Positions 43,352 to 52,072 of a stretch of DNA of 64,000 nt are shown one piece after another (position 1 is the first letter of the stretch; every line of letters starts with the position of its first letter). The notes beneath the pieces were generated by a model. The model was given only the letters and a program-made list of their open reading frames with translations. It was not told the origin of the DNA and did no database searches. The stretch lies in assembly GCA_023228245.1 (NCBI GenBank), contig JALOBN010000003.1, positions 1 through 64,000 on the forward strand, given 5' to 3'. Origin of the DNA: Candidatus Pacearchaeota archaeon. GTDB taxonomy: Archaea; Nanoarchaeota; Nanoarchaeia; Pacearchaeales; GW2011-AR1. Both the position numbers and the translations under genes were made by a program.

Positions 43352-43873
43352 TCAAAATTCAAATGAAGTTGTTTGTGAACATAACTGTTGATTTCCAGAA
43401 TCGTCTGTGAAGTAAGGTGTAACTTCTAACAAATCAATTGTATTCACATTTGCAATTAAACTGTTTACAGAAATTTTCTTTCCAACCAATTGCAATATAT
43501 TTCCTGGAACGTCAATAAGAGATGAACTTGTTACTTCTGCAACTGAGTCAGCGAATATAATTTTAACTCCTCCAAGTTCTTCATCTTCAGTTCCTGTTCT
43601 TGATAAAGTCACATTACAAGTTTGATTTGTTGTCCCATTAACACAAACAGCGGATTTAACTGCAATATTTACATTCAAACATTTCGCACTGGTTTCAACC
43701 CCTTCAGTACTACTTTGAATTAAATTATTAACAACATACCATACAAGTCCGATAGCAACCATAGATAATAAAACAATTATCAAAGTAACAACAATGGTGG
43801 ACAATCCCTTATGATTTTTAATTAAGAAATTACAATATGAAAATCCCCTATTCTCCTCTTTTTTATTATTCAT
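43352..43873 (-). CDS. Archaellin/type IV pilin-like protein
   Basis: 173 residues. A basic leader ending KNHKG is followed by the hydrophobic LSTIVVTLIIVLLSMVAIGLVW, the classic archaeal class III signal for a prepilin peptidase. Beyond is a beta-rich domain with paired cysteines. A cell-surface filament or anchor is likely. Confidence 0.85.
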   Translation of the reverse strand: MNNKKEENRGFSYCNFLIKNHKGLSTIVVTLIIVLLSMVAIGLVWYVVNNLIQSSTEGVETSAKCLNVNIAVKSAVCVNGTTNQTCNVTLSRTGTEDEELGGVKIIFADSVAEVTSSSLIDVPGNILQLVGKKISVNSLIANVNTIDLLEVTPYFTDDSGNQQLCSQTTSFEF

Positions 43874-43915
43874 TTTATCTTAGATACAAAAGAAGATTTA
43901 CTTTAAAAAGATTTC

Positions 43916-45112
43916 TTATTTACTGAAATTTTCTATAATCTGGAAGAATTCTTTGCTGTCCATAACTTTGTCAACTTCAGTAATCCCCCGCTGTTCTGCA
44001 AATTTCGCAAACGCACTCGGTTTGAATTCTCTTTTTCTCAAAGAAGAAATTGTCGGCAATTTTGCGTCGTCAAAACCTTCAAATTTTCCTTCTGCAATTG
44101 CAGCAGTAATTTTTCTCTTCGACAAAATCAAATCCTTGAATTTAATTCTCCCGATAAAAAATGCGTAAGGATATTTTTTCTTGAAAACTGCAAAAATCAT
44201 TTTCTGTCTCTCAGCATTATCCATATGGTCTTTCCCACGAACAACGTGCGTCATTTTTAATTCCATATCGTCGACAGCAACAGAAAGATTCATCAGCGGC
44301 CAGACACGATATTTATTTTGTTGCAAAGGATGAGTTTCTAAATTAATTCTCGCAAGAGGAAAATCTCTCATCGCCGGATTTTTATGTTTCATATCTGACT
44401 TAAATCTCAAAACAGCGTCGCCTTGTCCAAATCCTTTTTTGTCAAGCATTTTTTTCCATCTTTCAAAATTTTCCTTAACACTTAATTTTCTGCACGGACA
44501 ATCTTTTTTTGCTTCAGCAAATTTCTTGAATTTCTCCGAAGAGCAAGTACAGACATAAGCAGAATTTTTTTCAATTAATTTTTCCGCATATTCATAATAT
44601 AATTTCATTCTATCCGACGCGTTCAGATATTTGTAAACATTTCCAAAAGCCCAATCGCAATCTTTTTTTATGTTCTCGTAAGCTTCAGACAAAGTTGTTG
44701 TCGGGTCAGTATCGTCGATAATTACATAAAATTTTCCGTCGTATTTTTTTACATAAAGTGAAGAAATCATATTCGAAACTAAATGTCCGACGTGCAAAGG
44801 TCCCGACGGTGCAGGACGAAATCTCATAACAACGCCTTTTTCAGACTCAGGCAATTCTTCAAGTCCTTCACGAACTTCTCTCTCGCTGACTTCTTTATGC
44901 AACTTTTCAAATTCTTTTTTCTGTTTTTCCAATCCCAAAGAATTTACTTCAAAAATTATTTCAGAAATTTTCTTCCCGTATTTTCCCATATCTTTTTTAT
45001 CCAAACCTTCATTAAACAGCGAAGAAATAACTGGTCCTTGCATTGCAGTCCCGTCGTGTGCGAGTGCATTTTTCAAAGCGTAAGCCCGAATTTTTTTATC
45101 AAGATTTTCCAT
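43916..45112 (-). CDS. gltX: Glutamyl-tRNA synthetase lacking C-terminal domain
   Basis: 398 residues against about 550-570 for archaeal GluRS. N-terminal archaeal extension, RFRPAPSGPLHVGHL (HIGH motif), VIIDDTDP, and ILSKRKI (KMSKS-like). The sequence ends soon after the SSLRKREFKPSAFAKFAEQ helix, with no anticodon-binding beta barrels. The next gene is in its own frame and I saw no frameshifted remainder. A zinc-site-like CTC...CPC stretch sits in the connective part. Confidence 0.88.
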   Translation of the reverse strand: MENLDKKIRAYALKNALAHDGTAMQGPVISSLFNEGLDKKDMGKYGKKISEIIFEVNSLGLEKQKKEFEKLHKEVSEREVREGLEELPESEKGVVMRFRPAPSGPLHVGHLVSNMISSLYVKKYDGKFYVIIDDTDPTTTLSEAYENIKKDCDWAFGNVYKYLNASDRMKLYYEYAEKLIEKNSAYVCTCSSEKFKKFAEAKKDCPCRKLSVKENFERWKKMLDKKGFGQGDAVLRFKSDMKHKNPAMRDFPLARINLETHPLQQNKYRVWPLMNLSVAVDDMELKMTHVVRGKDHMDNAERQKMIFAVFKKKYPYAFFIGRIKFKDLILSKRKITAAIAEGKFEGFDDAKLPTISSLRKREFKPSAFAKFAEQRGITEVDKVMDSKEFFQIIENFSK

Positions 45113-45153
45113 ACTCTACAAAACAAAATTGTATTAATAAATTATTTGGAAGA

Positions 45154-45483
45154 CTAATCGTAGCTAATTTTTAATTTCTTTTCAATAATTTCTATTCTCT
45201 GTTTTATGTGGTAAATTTGATTTGAAATATCTTCAAGCTTATCTGTCATGTCAAGCAACCTTTTTGCAATTTTTGATTTTTTATCGCTATTATCCGACGA
45301 TAAATTCACATAATCAGAATCGTTTGAACTCGATGAACTAGAAGAAGAATTATCCATAAATCCAAAAGCAGACATATCTGAAGAATTATTTTTCGCAGGA
45401 ACTTTTGCAAAACTTTTTTCAGGGATTTTATAGTTCTCTCTCAAATCAATAACTTTGTCCTTCTTTTTTCCAAATATCCCCAT
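45154..45483 (-). CDS. Small Ser-rich coiled-coil protein
   Basis: 109 residues. Residues 1-40 basic, 41-70 a Ser/Asp/Asn-rich linker (SSSSSSSS), then a coiled coil (LLDMTDKLEDISNQIYHIKQ). Divergent from the 468-residue gene. Function unknown. Confidence 0.6.
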   Translation of the reverse strand: MGIFGKKKDKVIDLRENYKIPEKSFAKVPAKNNSSDMSAFGFMDNSSSSSSSSNDSDYVNLSSDNSDKKSKIAKRLLDMTDKLEDISNQIYHIKQRIEIIEKKLKISYD

Positions 45484-45568
45484 AATTCATAATAGGATTA
45501 TTTATTTTTAAATTCTACGAAATCGTATTTATACGAACTTTTTTAAAATAGATTATCTTAATTATCAA

Positions 45569-46975
45569 ATGGGTGAAATAAAATCTATTCCTCAAATAAT
45601 TGAAGAAGTTAGTCCTTATTATAAAAAAAAGAAAGCACCAGAAGCAGTCCACAATTTAGTTTATGATTCGTCGTCAGAAACTCTCGAGCCAGTTTATTTT
45701 TTTATTCTTGATTTAATGAATAACATGGGAATGTCTCCAGAAAAACTCGTCGATAATTTTAGTTCAACACCCGGTTCAGGACATTTTGCAGAACTCGGAC
45801 AAAGAGCAACAGTAATGCAGCAGCAGGCAGGAAAAATTATGGGAGATGTAAACACCGTCTTAAGAAGCGTTTTAAATATCGTTTACGATTTAAAAGAATT
45901 TAAAATTCGTTTAAGTCATTATGAAAGTTTAAACTCAAAAAAGAAAGAAGAACAAGAAGGAGCAATGTTAGCACTAAAACAAATTTGGATGGACAAAGTC
46001 GACATCAATAAAGGAAATTCTTCAATGAAAGCAATGACATTCGGACAATCTGGTTTCCAAACTTTGATGGATGCATTTCTCGTCGCGAAAGATGAAAAAG
46101 AAGCAGACAAAATAGATTTGAACGACAGAGTAAAAAGAATTGTAAAATCAAGAATTATAGAATTTAATATTTGGTTAAAGGAATCAGAAAAAGAATTGAA
46201 AAAAAGATACGAACTCGAAAAAACTTATTTGAAAAGTCAAGTAAATAGTTTAAAACTTTATTCACGATGGGTTCGTCCGTATTTGAAAGCAGCACAAGAA
46301 CTTGAATCAAAAGAATCAAACAATCCCGCGTTAGTAAAAACTTTTAACACAATAATTTTAGAATTAACTTTATTAGGGAAAAATAAATTAGACGTCGCTG
46401 ATGAAGCTGCAAAAGGAAACGCTCCAATCGATTTTGCAAAAGATAAATTTTTAGGAAACAGAAGAAAATACGCGAGTTATGTTCTTGTAAGTTTTACATT
46501 CAGAGGAATCCCGCAAAGAATAAGTCAGCAATCACATTACGCTTTCGGCGGAAGAGCAGAAATAACTTTTAGCGCATACTCGCTTAACGACGACGAAATA
46601 AAAAAATTCAATGAAACAATGAAACAGTCAGAAATCAACGACGTACTAACTTTAATCGAAGGCGCGACAACAGAAAGTTTAACACACCTTGAAGAAGATA
46701 TTAATTCATTCCTCGACGAGAAACAAGAAGAAAAAAAACTAGAAAAAGGTATGAGTTTGAAAGACGCATTTGAACCATTCTCTGCATTATTCGGACTTTA
46801 TAATAAAAAAACTCAAACAAAAAAAGATACAAAAAAAGAAAGCGGAGTTGTTGCCCCCGACGATTGGGCTGAAGAAAATTATTTCCGTCCTCTCGCAGCT
46901 GAACAGGCAAAAACAAATGCAATGACTTTATTTGATACTTACAAAAAATCTCACGGAATGGAAAGTTTTTCATAA
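45569..46975 (+). CDS. Large unknown helical protein
   Basis: 468 residues, mostly helix, no membrane segment. The middle (about 185-235) is a charged coiled coil. No family recognised. Stop overlaps the next start (TAATG), so it is co-translated with the acidic protein. First gene of a four-gene plus-strand run to 50205. Confidence 0.7.
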   Translation: MGEIKSIPQIIEEVSPYYKKKKAPEAVHNLVYDSSSETLEPVYFFILDLMNNMGMSPEKLVDNFSSTPGSGHFAELGQRATVMQQQAGKIMGDVNTVLRSVLNIVYDLKEFKIRLSHYESLNSKKKEEQEGAMLALKQIWMDKVDINKGNSSMKAMTFGQSGFQTLMDAFLVAKDEKEADKIDLNDRVKRIVKSRIIEFNIWLKESEKELKKRYELEKTYLKSQVNSLKLYSRWVRPYLKAAQELESKESNNPALVKTFNTIILELTLLGKNKLDVADEAAKGNAPIDFAKDKFLGNRRKYASYVLVSFTFRGIPQRISQQSHYAFGGRAEITFSAYSLNDDEIKKFNETMKQSEINDVLTLIEGATTESLTHLEEDINSFLDEKQEEKKLEKGMSLKDAFEPFSALFGLYNKKTQTKKDTKKESGVVAPDDWAEENYFRPLAAEQAKTNAMTLFDTYKKSHGMESFS

Positions 46976-47490
46976 TGAAAAAAGAAGATAAAAAAAATTC
47001 TGAAGAAGATGAATCTAAATTAGAACAGGAAATAGAGGAACTCGAAGAAGAAATATCCGATGAAGATGAAATTTTTGATGAAGAAATTGTTCAATTTATA
47101 CCGTCGGTAAAATCAAAATCAACAACCTTAGATAAAATAAATATTTCTGAGGATATTCCTTTGGACTTGGAAGAAAATTTGAGAAAAACAACACATCTCC
47201 CCGACGATGAAGATGATTCATTCCGATATGGAAATCAAAAAGGAGAATCAAAAGAATCAGAATATCAAAATTTTAATCCAAATTATTCTGCAGAAATGAT
47301 AACCTCAATCGACGGAATTTCTAAAGGAAGAAATAATTTTCGCAATGTAGCATTTGCAGAATCTGCTGAAGCAAGAATTTCTCCAGAAAAAAATTTTGAA
47401 AGATACGAACAAGTAAAAAGATTTGATAAAGACGATTTTAGAAAAACTGATTTAGAAAGAAGAGAAGTTAAATACAAACCATTAAATTAA
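46975..47490 (+). CDS. Acidic low-complexity protein
   Basis: 171 residues. Very acidic start (EDESKLEQEIEELEEEISDE), then likely unstructured. No family recognised. Coupled to the gene before it. Confidence 0.6.
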   Translation: MKKEDKKNSEEDESKLEQEIEELEEEISDEDEIFDEEIVQFIPSVKSKSTTLDKINISEDIPLDLEENLRKTTHLPDDEDDSFRYGNQKGESKESEYQNFNPNYSAEMITSIDGISKGRNNFRNVAFAESAEARISPEKNFERYEQVKRFDKDDFRKTDLERREVKYKPLN

Positions 47491-47525
47491 TAAAGATTTT
47501 TTACTAGATATTCTCGAGGTGAAAC

Positions 47526-49310
47526 ATGGCTGATTACAGTGTAAGCAATATTTATCAAGGGGGTTATTCGTCGCTGAAACCGCAGTATGGAGATATTTTC
47601 ACTGGTTACAGAATTAATCCAGGAAGTCTCGGAATTACGACAGACCCGCGAACAGCGAATATAGTTCAGGAAGCAACATCTAAATTAAATATGGGCGTCA
47701 AGCAAATTGAACTTGCCTTAGTTTCTCCAGAAGTTTTTGATTCTATTCCAAGACAACAATTAAAAGAAATAAACAGATTAAGTAAACTCACAGGAATAGA
47801 TGTTTCTGTTCATGGTCCAGTAATGGGCTCGTCAGGAATGTCACAACAAGGATTCAATGAATTAAATAGAGCAGGAGAAGAAAGGAAAATAACAGAAGTT
47901 CTTTTACGAAGCAACGAAGTAAGCGACAAAGGAAATGTAAATGTAACTTTCCACTCTGCAGAAGGAATTCAAGGAAGTGAATGGAAAACTCTCGGAGGAA
48001 AAGGGAAAGAAAGAGAAGCAAGAAGAATAATGGCCGTCGATAAAGAATCAGGAAAAATGATTGCAATGGATGAAGAAAAAAAATTCTATCCTGGGGGGGA
48101 AGGCGGAAAAATAATTGAAGAAATATATTCTCCAGAAAAAAATCTCCAGATTGTAAATACTTCTGAATGGGACACAAAAATAAATCAATTATTTTTTAAT
48201 AAAGAAAGAGCAGATGAAATTCTAAATCAAAATTCAGTCCAGATTCAACACTTGATGGATTACCTTCAAGAAAAACAGAAAAAAGGAGAAAAACCCGTTT
48301 TAACATCGACGCAGGAACAAGCTTATTTGAAATATAAAGACGCAGAAAATTATCTCCATGAAATAAATAAAACGGCAAATGGAATTTTCAGTAAAGCGTA
48401 TCAATTCGGAAATGAACAACAAAAAGAATTGTTAAAACAAATTTCAACAGAATATACCGAAGAGGTAAAAAATAATGGAGGAGATATTACAGGACAATCC
48501 AGGGCTATACATAAATTACTAAATAATTTGCAGGACCCGACTCTTGCTCCAAAAATGTTTGTTCCAATTGAAGAATTTGCCGTCGAGCAATCATCAAAAA
48601 CTTTTGGTAATGCTGCATTCAATGCTTACAAAAAATTAGGCGACAAAGCACCAATTCTTACAATAGAAAATCCGCCAGCAGGTTTTGCATTAAGCACAGG
48701 TGAAGATTTAAAAAATTTAATTGTTGCTTCAAGAAAACAATTTGCAGAAAACGCAGTAAAGGATAAAGGAATTAGTCAATGGGAAGCAGAAAAACTTGCA
48801 GAAAAATTTATCGGTGCAACTTGGGATGTTGGACATATTAATATGATTCGTGGAAAAGGATTTGAAGCAAAAGACGTCGTCGGTGAAACAGAAAAAATAG
48901 CACAATTTGTAAAACACGTTCATCTTTCAGATAACTTTGGACTTGAACATACAGAACTTCCAATGGGGATGGGAAATGTTCCAATAAAAGAAATTTTTGA
49001 AAAATTAGGAAAAGAAGGTTTCAATGCAAAAAAAATTATTGAAGCAGGACAATGGTGGCAGCATTTCAAAACTCCGCCGTTGAGAGAAACACTTGAAGCT
49101 TTTGGTTCTCCAATTTATGGAATGCAAATGGCTCCTTATTGGAATCAGAGTCCAGGATTTCAGTCAGATTATTTTGGAGGTTACGGCTCAATGCTCCCGC
49201 AAGTGAATTATGAAACTTTCGGTGCAGGATTTTCAAGATTACCGTCGGAACTCGGCGGCCAACGTGCGGGTGCAGAAGGTTCGCGAATGTCAGGAAGAGG
49301 TATGGAATAA
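47526..49310 (+). CDS. Xylose isomerase/AP endonuclease-like TIM barrel with insertion
   Basis: 594 residues. Barrel strands include VSVHGPVMG, VNVTFHSAEG, ILTIENPP, GATWDVGHINM, VKHVHLSDNFG and KIIEAG, the metal-binding order of Nfo/xylose-isomerase-like proteins. A long helical insert (about 155-340) separates the strands, and the C-terminal 60 residues are Gly/Tyr-rich. Activity unknown; sugar-phosphate isomerase or nuclease are both possible. Confidence 0.78.
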   Translation: MADYSVSNIYQGGYSSLKPQYGDIFTGYRINPGSLGITTDPRTANIVQEATSKLNMGVKQIELALVSPEVFDSIPRQQLKEINRLSKLTGIDVSVHGPVMGSSGMSQQGFNELNRAGEERKITEVLLRSNEVSDKGNVNVTFHSAEGIQGSEWKTLGGKGKEREARRIMAVDKESGKMIAMDEEKKFYPGGEGGKIIEEIYSPEKNLQIVNTSEWDTKINQLFFNKERADEILNQNSVQIQHLMDYLQEKQKKGEKPVLTSTQEQAYLKYKDAENYLHEINKTANGIFSKAYQFGNEQQKELLKQISTEYTEEVKNNGGDITGQSRAIHKLLNNLQDPTLAPKMFVPIEEFAVEQSSKTFGNAAFNAYKKLGDKAPILTIENPPAGFALSTGEDLKNLIVASRKQFAENAVKDKGISQWEAEKLAEKFIGATWDVGHINMIRGKGFEAKDVVGETEKIAQFVKHVHLSDNFGLEHTELPMGMGNVPIKEIFEKLGKEGFNAKKIIEAGQWWQHFKTPPLRETLEAFGSPIYGMQMAPYWNQSPGFQSDYFGGYGSMLPQVNYETFGAGFSRLPSELGGQRAGAEGSRMSGRGME

Positions 49311-49350
49311 AATATATATTTAAAAATATATAAAATATAATACATATAAG

Positions 49351-50205
49351 ATGGTGAAGAAAAAAGAGAAAAATTCTAAGAAAAATAAAAAGGAAATTTC
49401 TAAAATGAATAAAGAAGATTTTCCTTCTTTGCAATTAAAACTTGAATCAGATATCGCAATGGATTTCGCGACGAAAGCTTACAAAACTTACGATAAACTT
49501 GTAAAATCAGTTGTGTTATTTGGCTCGTCTGTAAAACAAACTGCCGTTGCTAATTCAGACATAGATATAATATTAATTATTGATGATGTTACAATAAAAT
49601 GGGACCAAGAATTAATCGCATGGTATCGTGAAGAACTTGAAAAATTATTAAGAAAAAACCCTTACCAAAAAAGTTTGCATATTAATACAATAAAATTAAG
49701 CACGTGGTGGGAAGATTTAATGAGGGGCGACCCTGTCGTCATAAATGTTTTACGTTATGGTGAAGCAATGCTCGACTTCGCAGGATTTTTTGAACCTTTG
49801 AAATATTTATTACTGCAAGGAAAAATTAAATCTACACCCGAAGCAATTTACAGTTGTCTTCAAAGAGCACCAACGCACTTTTTGCGAAGCCGTGCAGCAG
49901 AAATGAACGCAATTGAAGGTTTGTATTGGGCAATGGTTGATTCTTCTCACGCAGCACTGATTTCAGCAGGAATTCCGCCGGCGTCACCAGAACATATTCC
50001 TGCAGATTTGAAAGAAGTTTTCGTCGACCCAGGAAAATTAAAAATGAAATATGTAATTTGGTATAGAGATTTGTATATGCTTCATAAAAGAATCGTCCAC
50101 GGCGAAACAACAGATTTGAAAGGGGTTGAAATAGATATGTGGCAAGAACGAACTCAAGAATTTATGGGCGTAATGGCTCAATTAGTTAATGAGAATGTAA
50201 AATAA
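49351..50205 (+). CDS. Nucleotidyltransferase-domain protein
   Basis: 284 residues. VVLFGSSVKQTAVANSDIDIILI is the Pol-beta MNT signature GSx...DxD. A helical C-terminal domain follows (LQRAPTHFLRSRAAEMNAI..., then LHKRIVHGE, HEPN-like). Related in plan to the protein at 53265-54827. Not a simple toxin-antitoxin MNT because both domains are in one chain. Its 3' end is duplicated downstream. Confidence 0.8.
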   Translation: MVKKKEKNSKKNKKEISKMNKEDFPSLQLKLESDIAMDFATKAYKTYDKLVKSVVLFGSSVKQTAVANSDIDIILIIDDVTIKWDQELIAWYREELEKLLRKNPYQKSLHINTIKLSTWWEDLMRGDPVVINVLRYGEAMLDFAGFFEPLKYLLLQGKIKSTPEAIYSCLQRAPTHFLRSRAAEMNAIEGLYWAMVDSSHAALISAGIPPASPEHIPADLKEVFVDPGKLKMKYVIWYRDLYMLHKRIVHGETTDLKGVEIDMWQERTQEFMGVMAQLVNENVK

Positions 50206-50308
50206 TAATTTTTGGTTCTTTTGTAAAGAACTTCGACGACTTCCTCCGTCGGGTTTTGCAGGATATTAGAAAAACTCGCTGGTGGTCTCCTTTAGTTAAT
50301 CAGAACGT
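50182..50308 (+). repeat. Insertion duplicating the 3' end of a coding gene
   Basis: ttagttaatsagaaygt is present at 50182-50198 (end of the nucleotidyltransferase gene) and 50292-50308 (15 of 17). Between lie stems gttcttt/aaagaac and cgacg/cgtcg with a ttcctc loop, and cgctggtggtctcc, which resembles cgctggtggttccc at 22055. Confidence 0.55.
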
Positions 50309-50482
50309 TCAGTAATTTTTTTCATCTACTGAATCTAAATATAAATCTGCAATCTTATTAAGATATTCTTCTCTTTCTTTATGATTCATTGTTTTAACTT
50401 CAGCATGTAATAAAGCTTCACTATCATAATCTCCCCATTTTTCTTTTAATTTTCTTGTTATTTCTTCCAAGGTTTCGTTCAT
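50309..50482 (-). CDS. Small acidic protein, unknown
   Basis: 57 residues: helical, with KLKEKWGDYDSEALLHAEV and NHKEREEYLNK. Start overlaps the stop of the next gene up (ATGA). Last of three coupled small genes. Function unknown. Confidence 0.5.
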   Translation of the reverse strand: MNETLEEITRKLKEKWGDYDSEALLHAEVKTMNHKEREEYLNKIADLYLDSVDEKNY

Positions 50483-50664
50483 AATGAATGCCCTCCGATT
50501 GTTCCGTTTCTGTAAATATCTTTTATAATACTTTCAGGTCCTCTTTGACTAATTGAATTATATCTAACACCTTCGTTAATAGTCATCCGATATAATATTT
50601 CATAATCATTCATATCTATTCTTTTTTTTCTTGTTTCTTCATTTGTAGAATTTTCTTTATTCAT
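50479..50664 (-). CDS. Small protein, unknown
   Basis: 61 residues from the ATG at 50664, chosen because GGAGG lies eight bases upstream and the ATG overlaps the previous stop. Charged N-terminus, then YEILYRMTINEGVRYNS. No family recognised. Confidence 0.5.
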   Translation of the reverse strand: MNKENSTNEETRKKRIDMNDYEILYRMTINEGVRYNSISQRGPESIIKDIYRNGTIGGHSL

Positions 50665-51188
50665 TTCTTTTCCTCCTTCGGTTCTTCGCAAACTAATTTT
50701 TCTAAACCAGAAGTAATTCCCTTTGATTCATCGCCGACAAGTTCAACAATTTTCTTATTAATTCCATAACTCATTGCCATTCCAATTAGAGTGCCAACTT
50801 CTTTTTTATCCAAATCAACAACGTATTTGCCTTTGTAACTTTCTTTAATATTTCCCTTAGCTCCAACATATTTAACAATATCATCAACTTTAAGCATTGC
50901 AAAAGATTGTTGAATTATTGATACTGAACTATTTTGAATATAAGGAGAAGTAACTGCTCCGCCTTCATTTGACAATTGTGGTGCAAATAATCTTTCATAC
51001 ATTTCTTGAGAAGGAACTTTTTGAATTAAAGCAGAATATTTTTCTCTCGCACCTTCTGAAAGCTTTCCGAAGTTTTCAAAAGTTACAAGTTTAGGTAAAG
51101 CATAATCCCAAAGCTGGCTCGCAATATTTTTCAAAGCAACAGCTCGTCCTTCTTCTCTTTCTTTTCCGTCATCTTTTTCGTTTGCCAT
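50661..51188 (-). CDS. Unknown soluble protein
   Basis: 175 residues, helical first half, mixed second half (KGKYVVDLDKKEVGTLIGMAMSYG). No family recognised. First of three coupled genes (51188-50309), just upstream of the ribosomal pair's end. Confidence 0.6.
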   Translation of the reverse strand: MANEKDDGKEREEGRAVALKNIASQLWDYALPKLVTFENFGKLSEGAREKYSALIQKVPSQEMYERLFAPQLSNEGGAVTSPYIQNSSVSIIQQSFAMLKVDDIVKYVGAKGNIKESYKGKYVVDLDKKEVGTLIGMAMSYGINKKIVELVGDESKGITSGLEKLVCEEPKEEKK

Positions 51189-51252
51189 AATTAATTCAGA
51201 ATTTTAAACTATATAAATATTTCGTTTGTAGTTACTTAACAAAGGTAACAAA

Positions 51253-51789
51253 TTATTTCTTTATTGTATAAACAGTTCCTGTCTTACAAGGAAGTTTTGC
51301 TTTAATCTGTTTTAGAATTTTTCTGCAGAAAGAAACTGCTTTCGGTGTAGCGACGGAAAGAGACATAATTGGCGCTCCTTTTTTCATAATCGCAGCCTTA
51401 GCAATAGTTTTACCAAAAGACAACTGCATTCCTGTCTGCATTCTGTCTGCACCTGCTCCAGTCAGCATTTTGTTTTCTCTCTGAACGTGATGTGTGAAAG
51501 GAATAACTCTGAAAAAATATTGTCCGCCAAGTTCCTCGTCGAGTTTCTTGTTGATAAATTGTCTACAAGCTTCAAGTGCGTTTTGTCTTATCTGAACATT
51601 TTCAAGTGTTACAAGAGTTAAAGTGTGGGGTAATTTTCCGTCTTCGAAATCGACTCTCTTTCCCATTCTGAATTTTACAATCTTCGACGGTGGAACCGCT
51701 TTTATGTAAGCTTTCTGTCTTTTCTTACTGATTCTCGTGTAAGGCGTAACTTTCTTTTTAGAATATGCGTAAGCTTTTCTTAATGCCAT
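51253..51789 (-). CDS. rpl10e: Ribosomal protein uL16 (archaeal L10e)
   Basis: 178 residues. PYTRISKKRQKAYIKAVPPSKI, then PFTHHVQRENKMLTGAGADRM, the tRNA-approaching loop, are the L10e signature. Co-transcribed after eL33, with abutting ends. Confidence 0.95.
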   Translation of the reverse strand: MALRKAYAYSKKKVTPYTRISKKRQKAYIKAVPPSKIVKFRMGKRVDFEDGKLPHTLTLVTLENVQIRQNALEACRQFINKKLDEELGGQYFFRVIPFTHHVQRENKMLTGAGADRMQTGMQLSFGKTIAKAAIMKKGAPIMSLSVATPKAVSFCRKILKQIKAKLPCKTGTVYTIKK

Positions 51790-52047
51790 TTATTTTATCT
51801 CCACTTTAGTTGTTACAGCTTGTCCGGGAAGTCCTTTCTCAAAAATAGCCCTAACAACACCTTTATTTCCGTGAGCACCAGATATTTTACCGACGATCTT
51901 TTTTCCCGCAGGAGATTTCCACTCAACTTCTTTTCCAACTAATTTTTCCGCTTTTTCCCTGTCAGAAACTCCTTTAATTTCTATAAGAAAATGTCTATCA
52001 ATAATAGTTTTTCTTCCACGTCTGAATTGTATAACTTTGCCTTCCAT
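51790..52047 (-). CDS. rpl35ae: Ribosomal protein eL33 (L35Ae)
   Basis: 85 residues from ATG 52047; a GTG six codons upstream is possible but less likely. KVIQFRRGRKT, then VEWKSPAGKKIVGKISGAHGNKGVVRAIF, the L35Ae core. Confidence 0.93.
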   Translation of the reverse strand: MEGKVIQFRRGRKTIIDRHFLIEIKGVSDREKAEKLVGKEVEWKSPAGKKIVGKISGAHGNKGVVRAIFEKGLPGQAVTTKVEIK

Positions 52048-52072
52048 TTTATGATATGTTAACACAAGAAAT

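Noticed and set aside
22054..50285. gctggtgg, identical to the E. coli Chi octamer, at about 22055 and 50270
   Set aside because: Archaea lack RecBCD; two copies in similar hairpin spacers are better explained as parts of a shared repeat.
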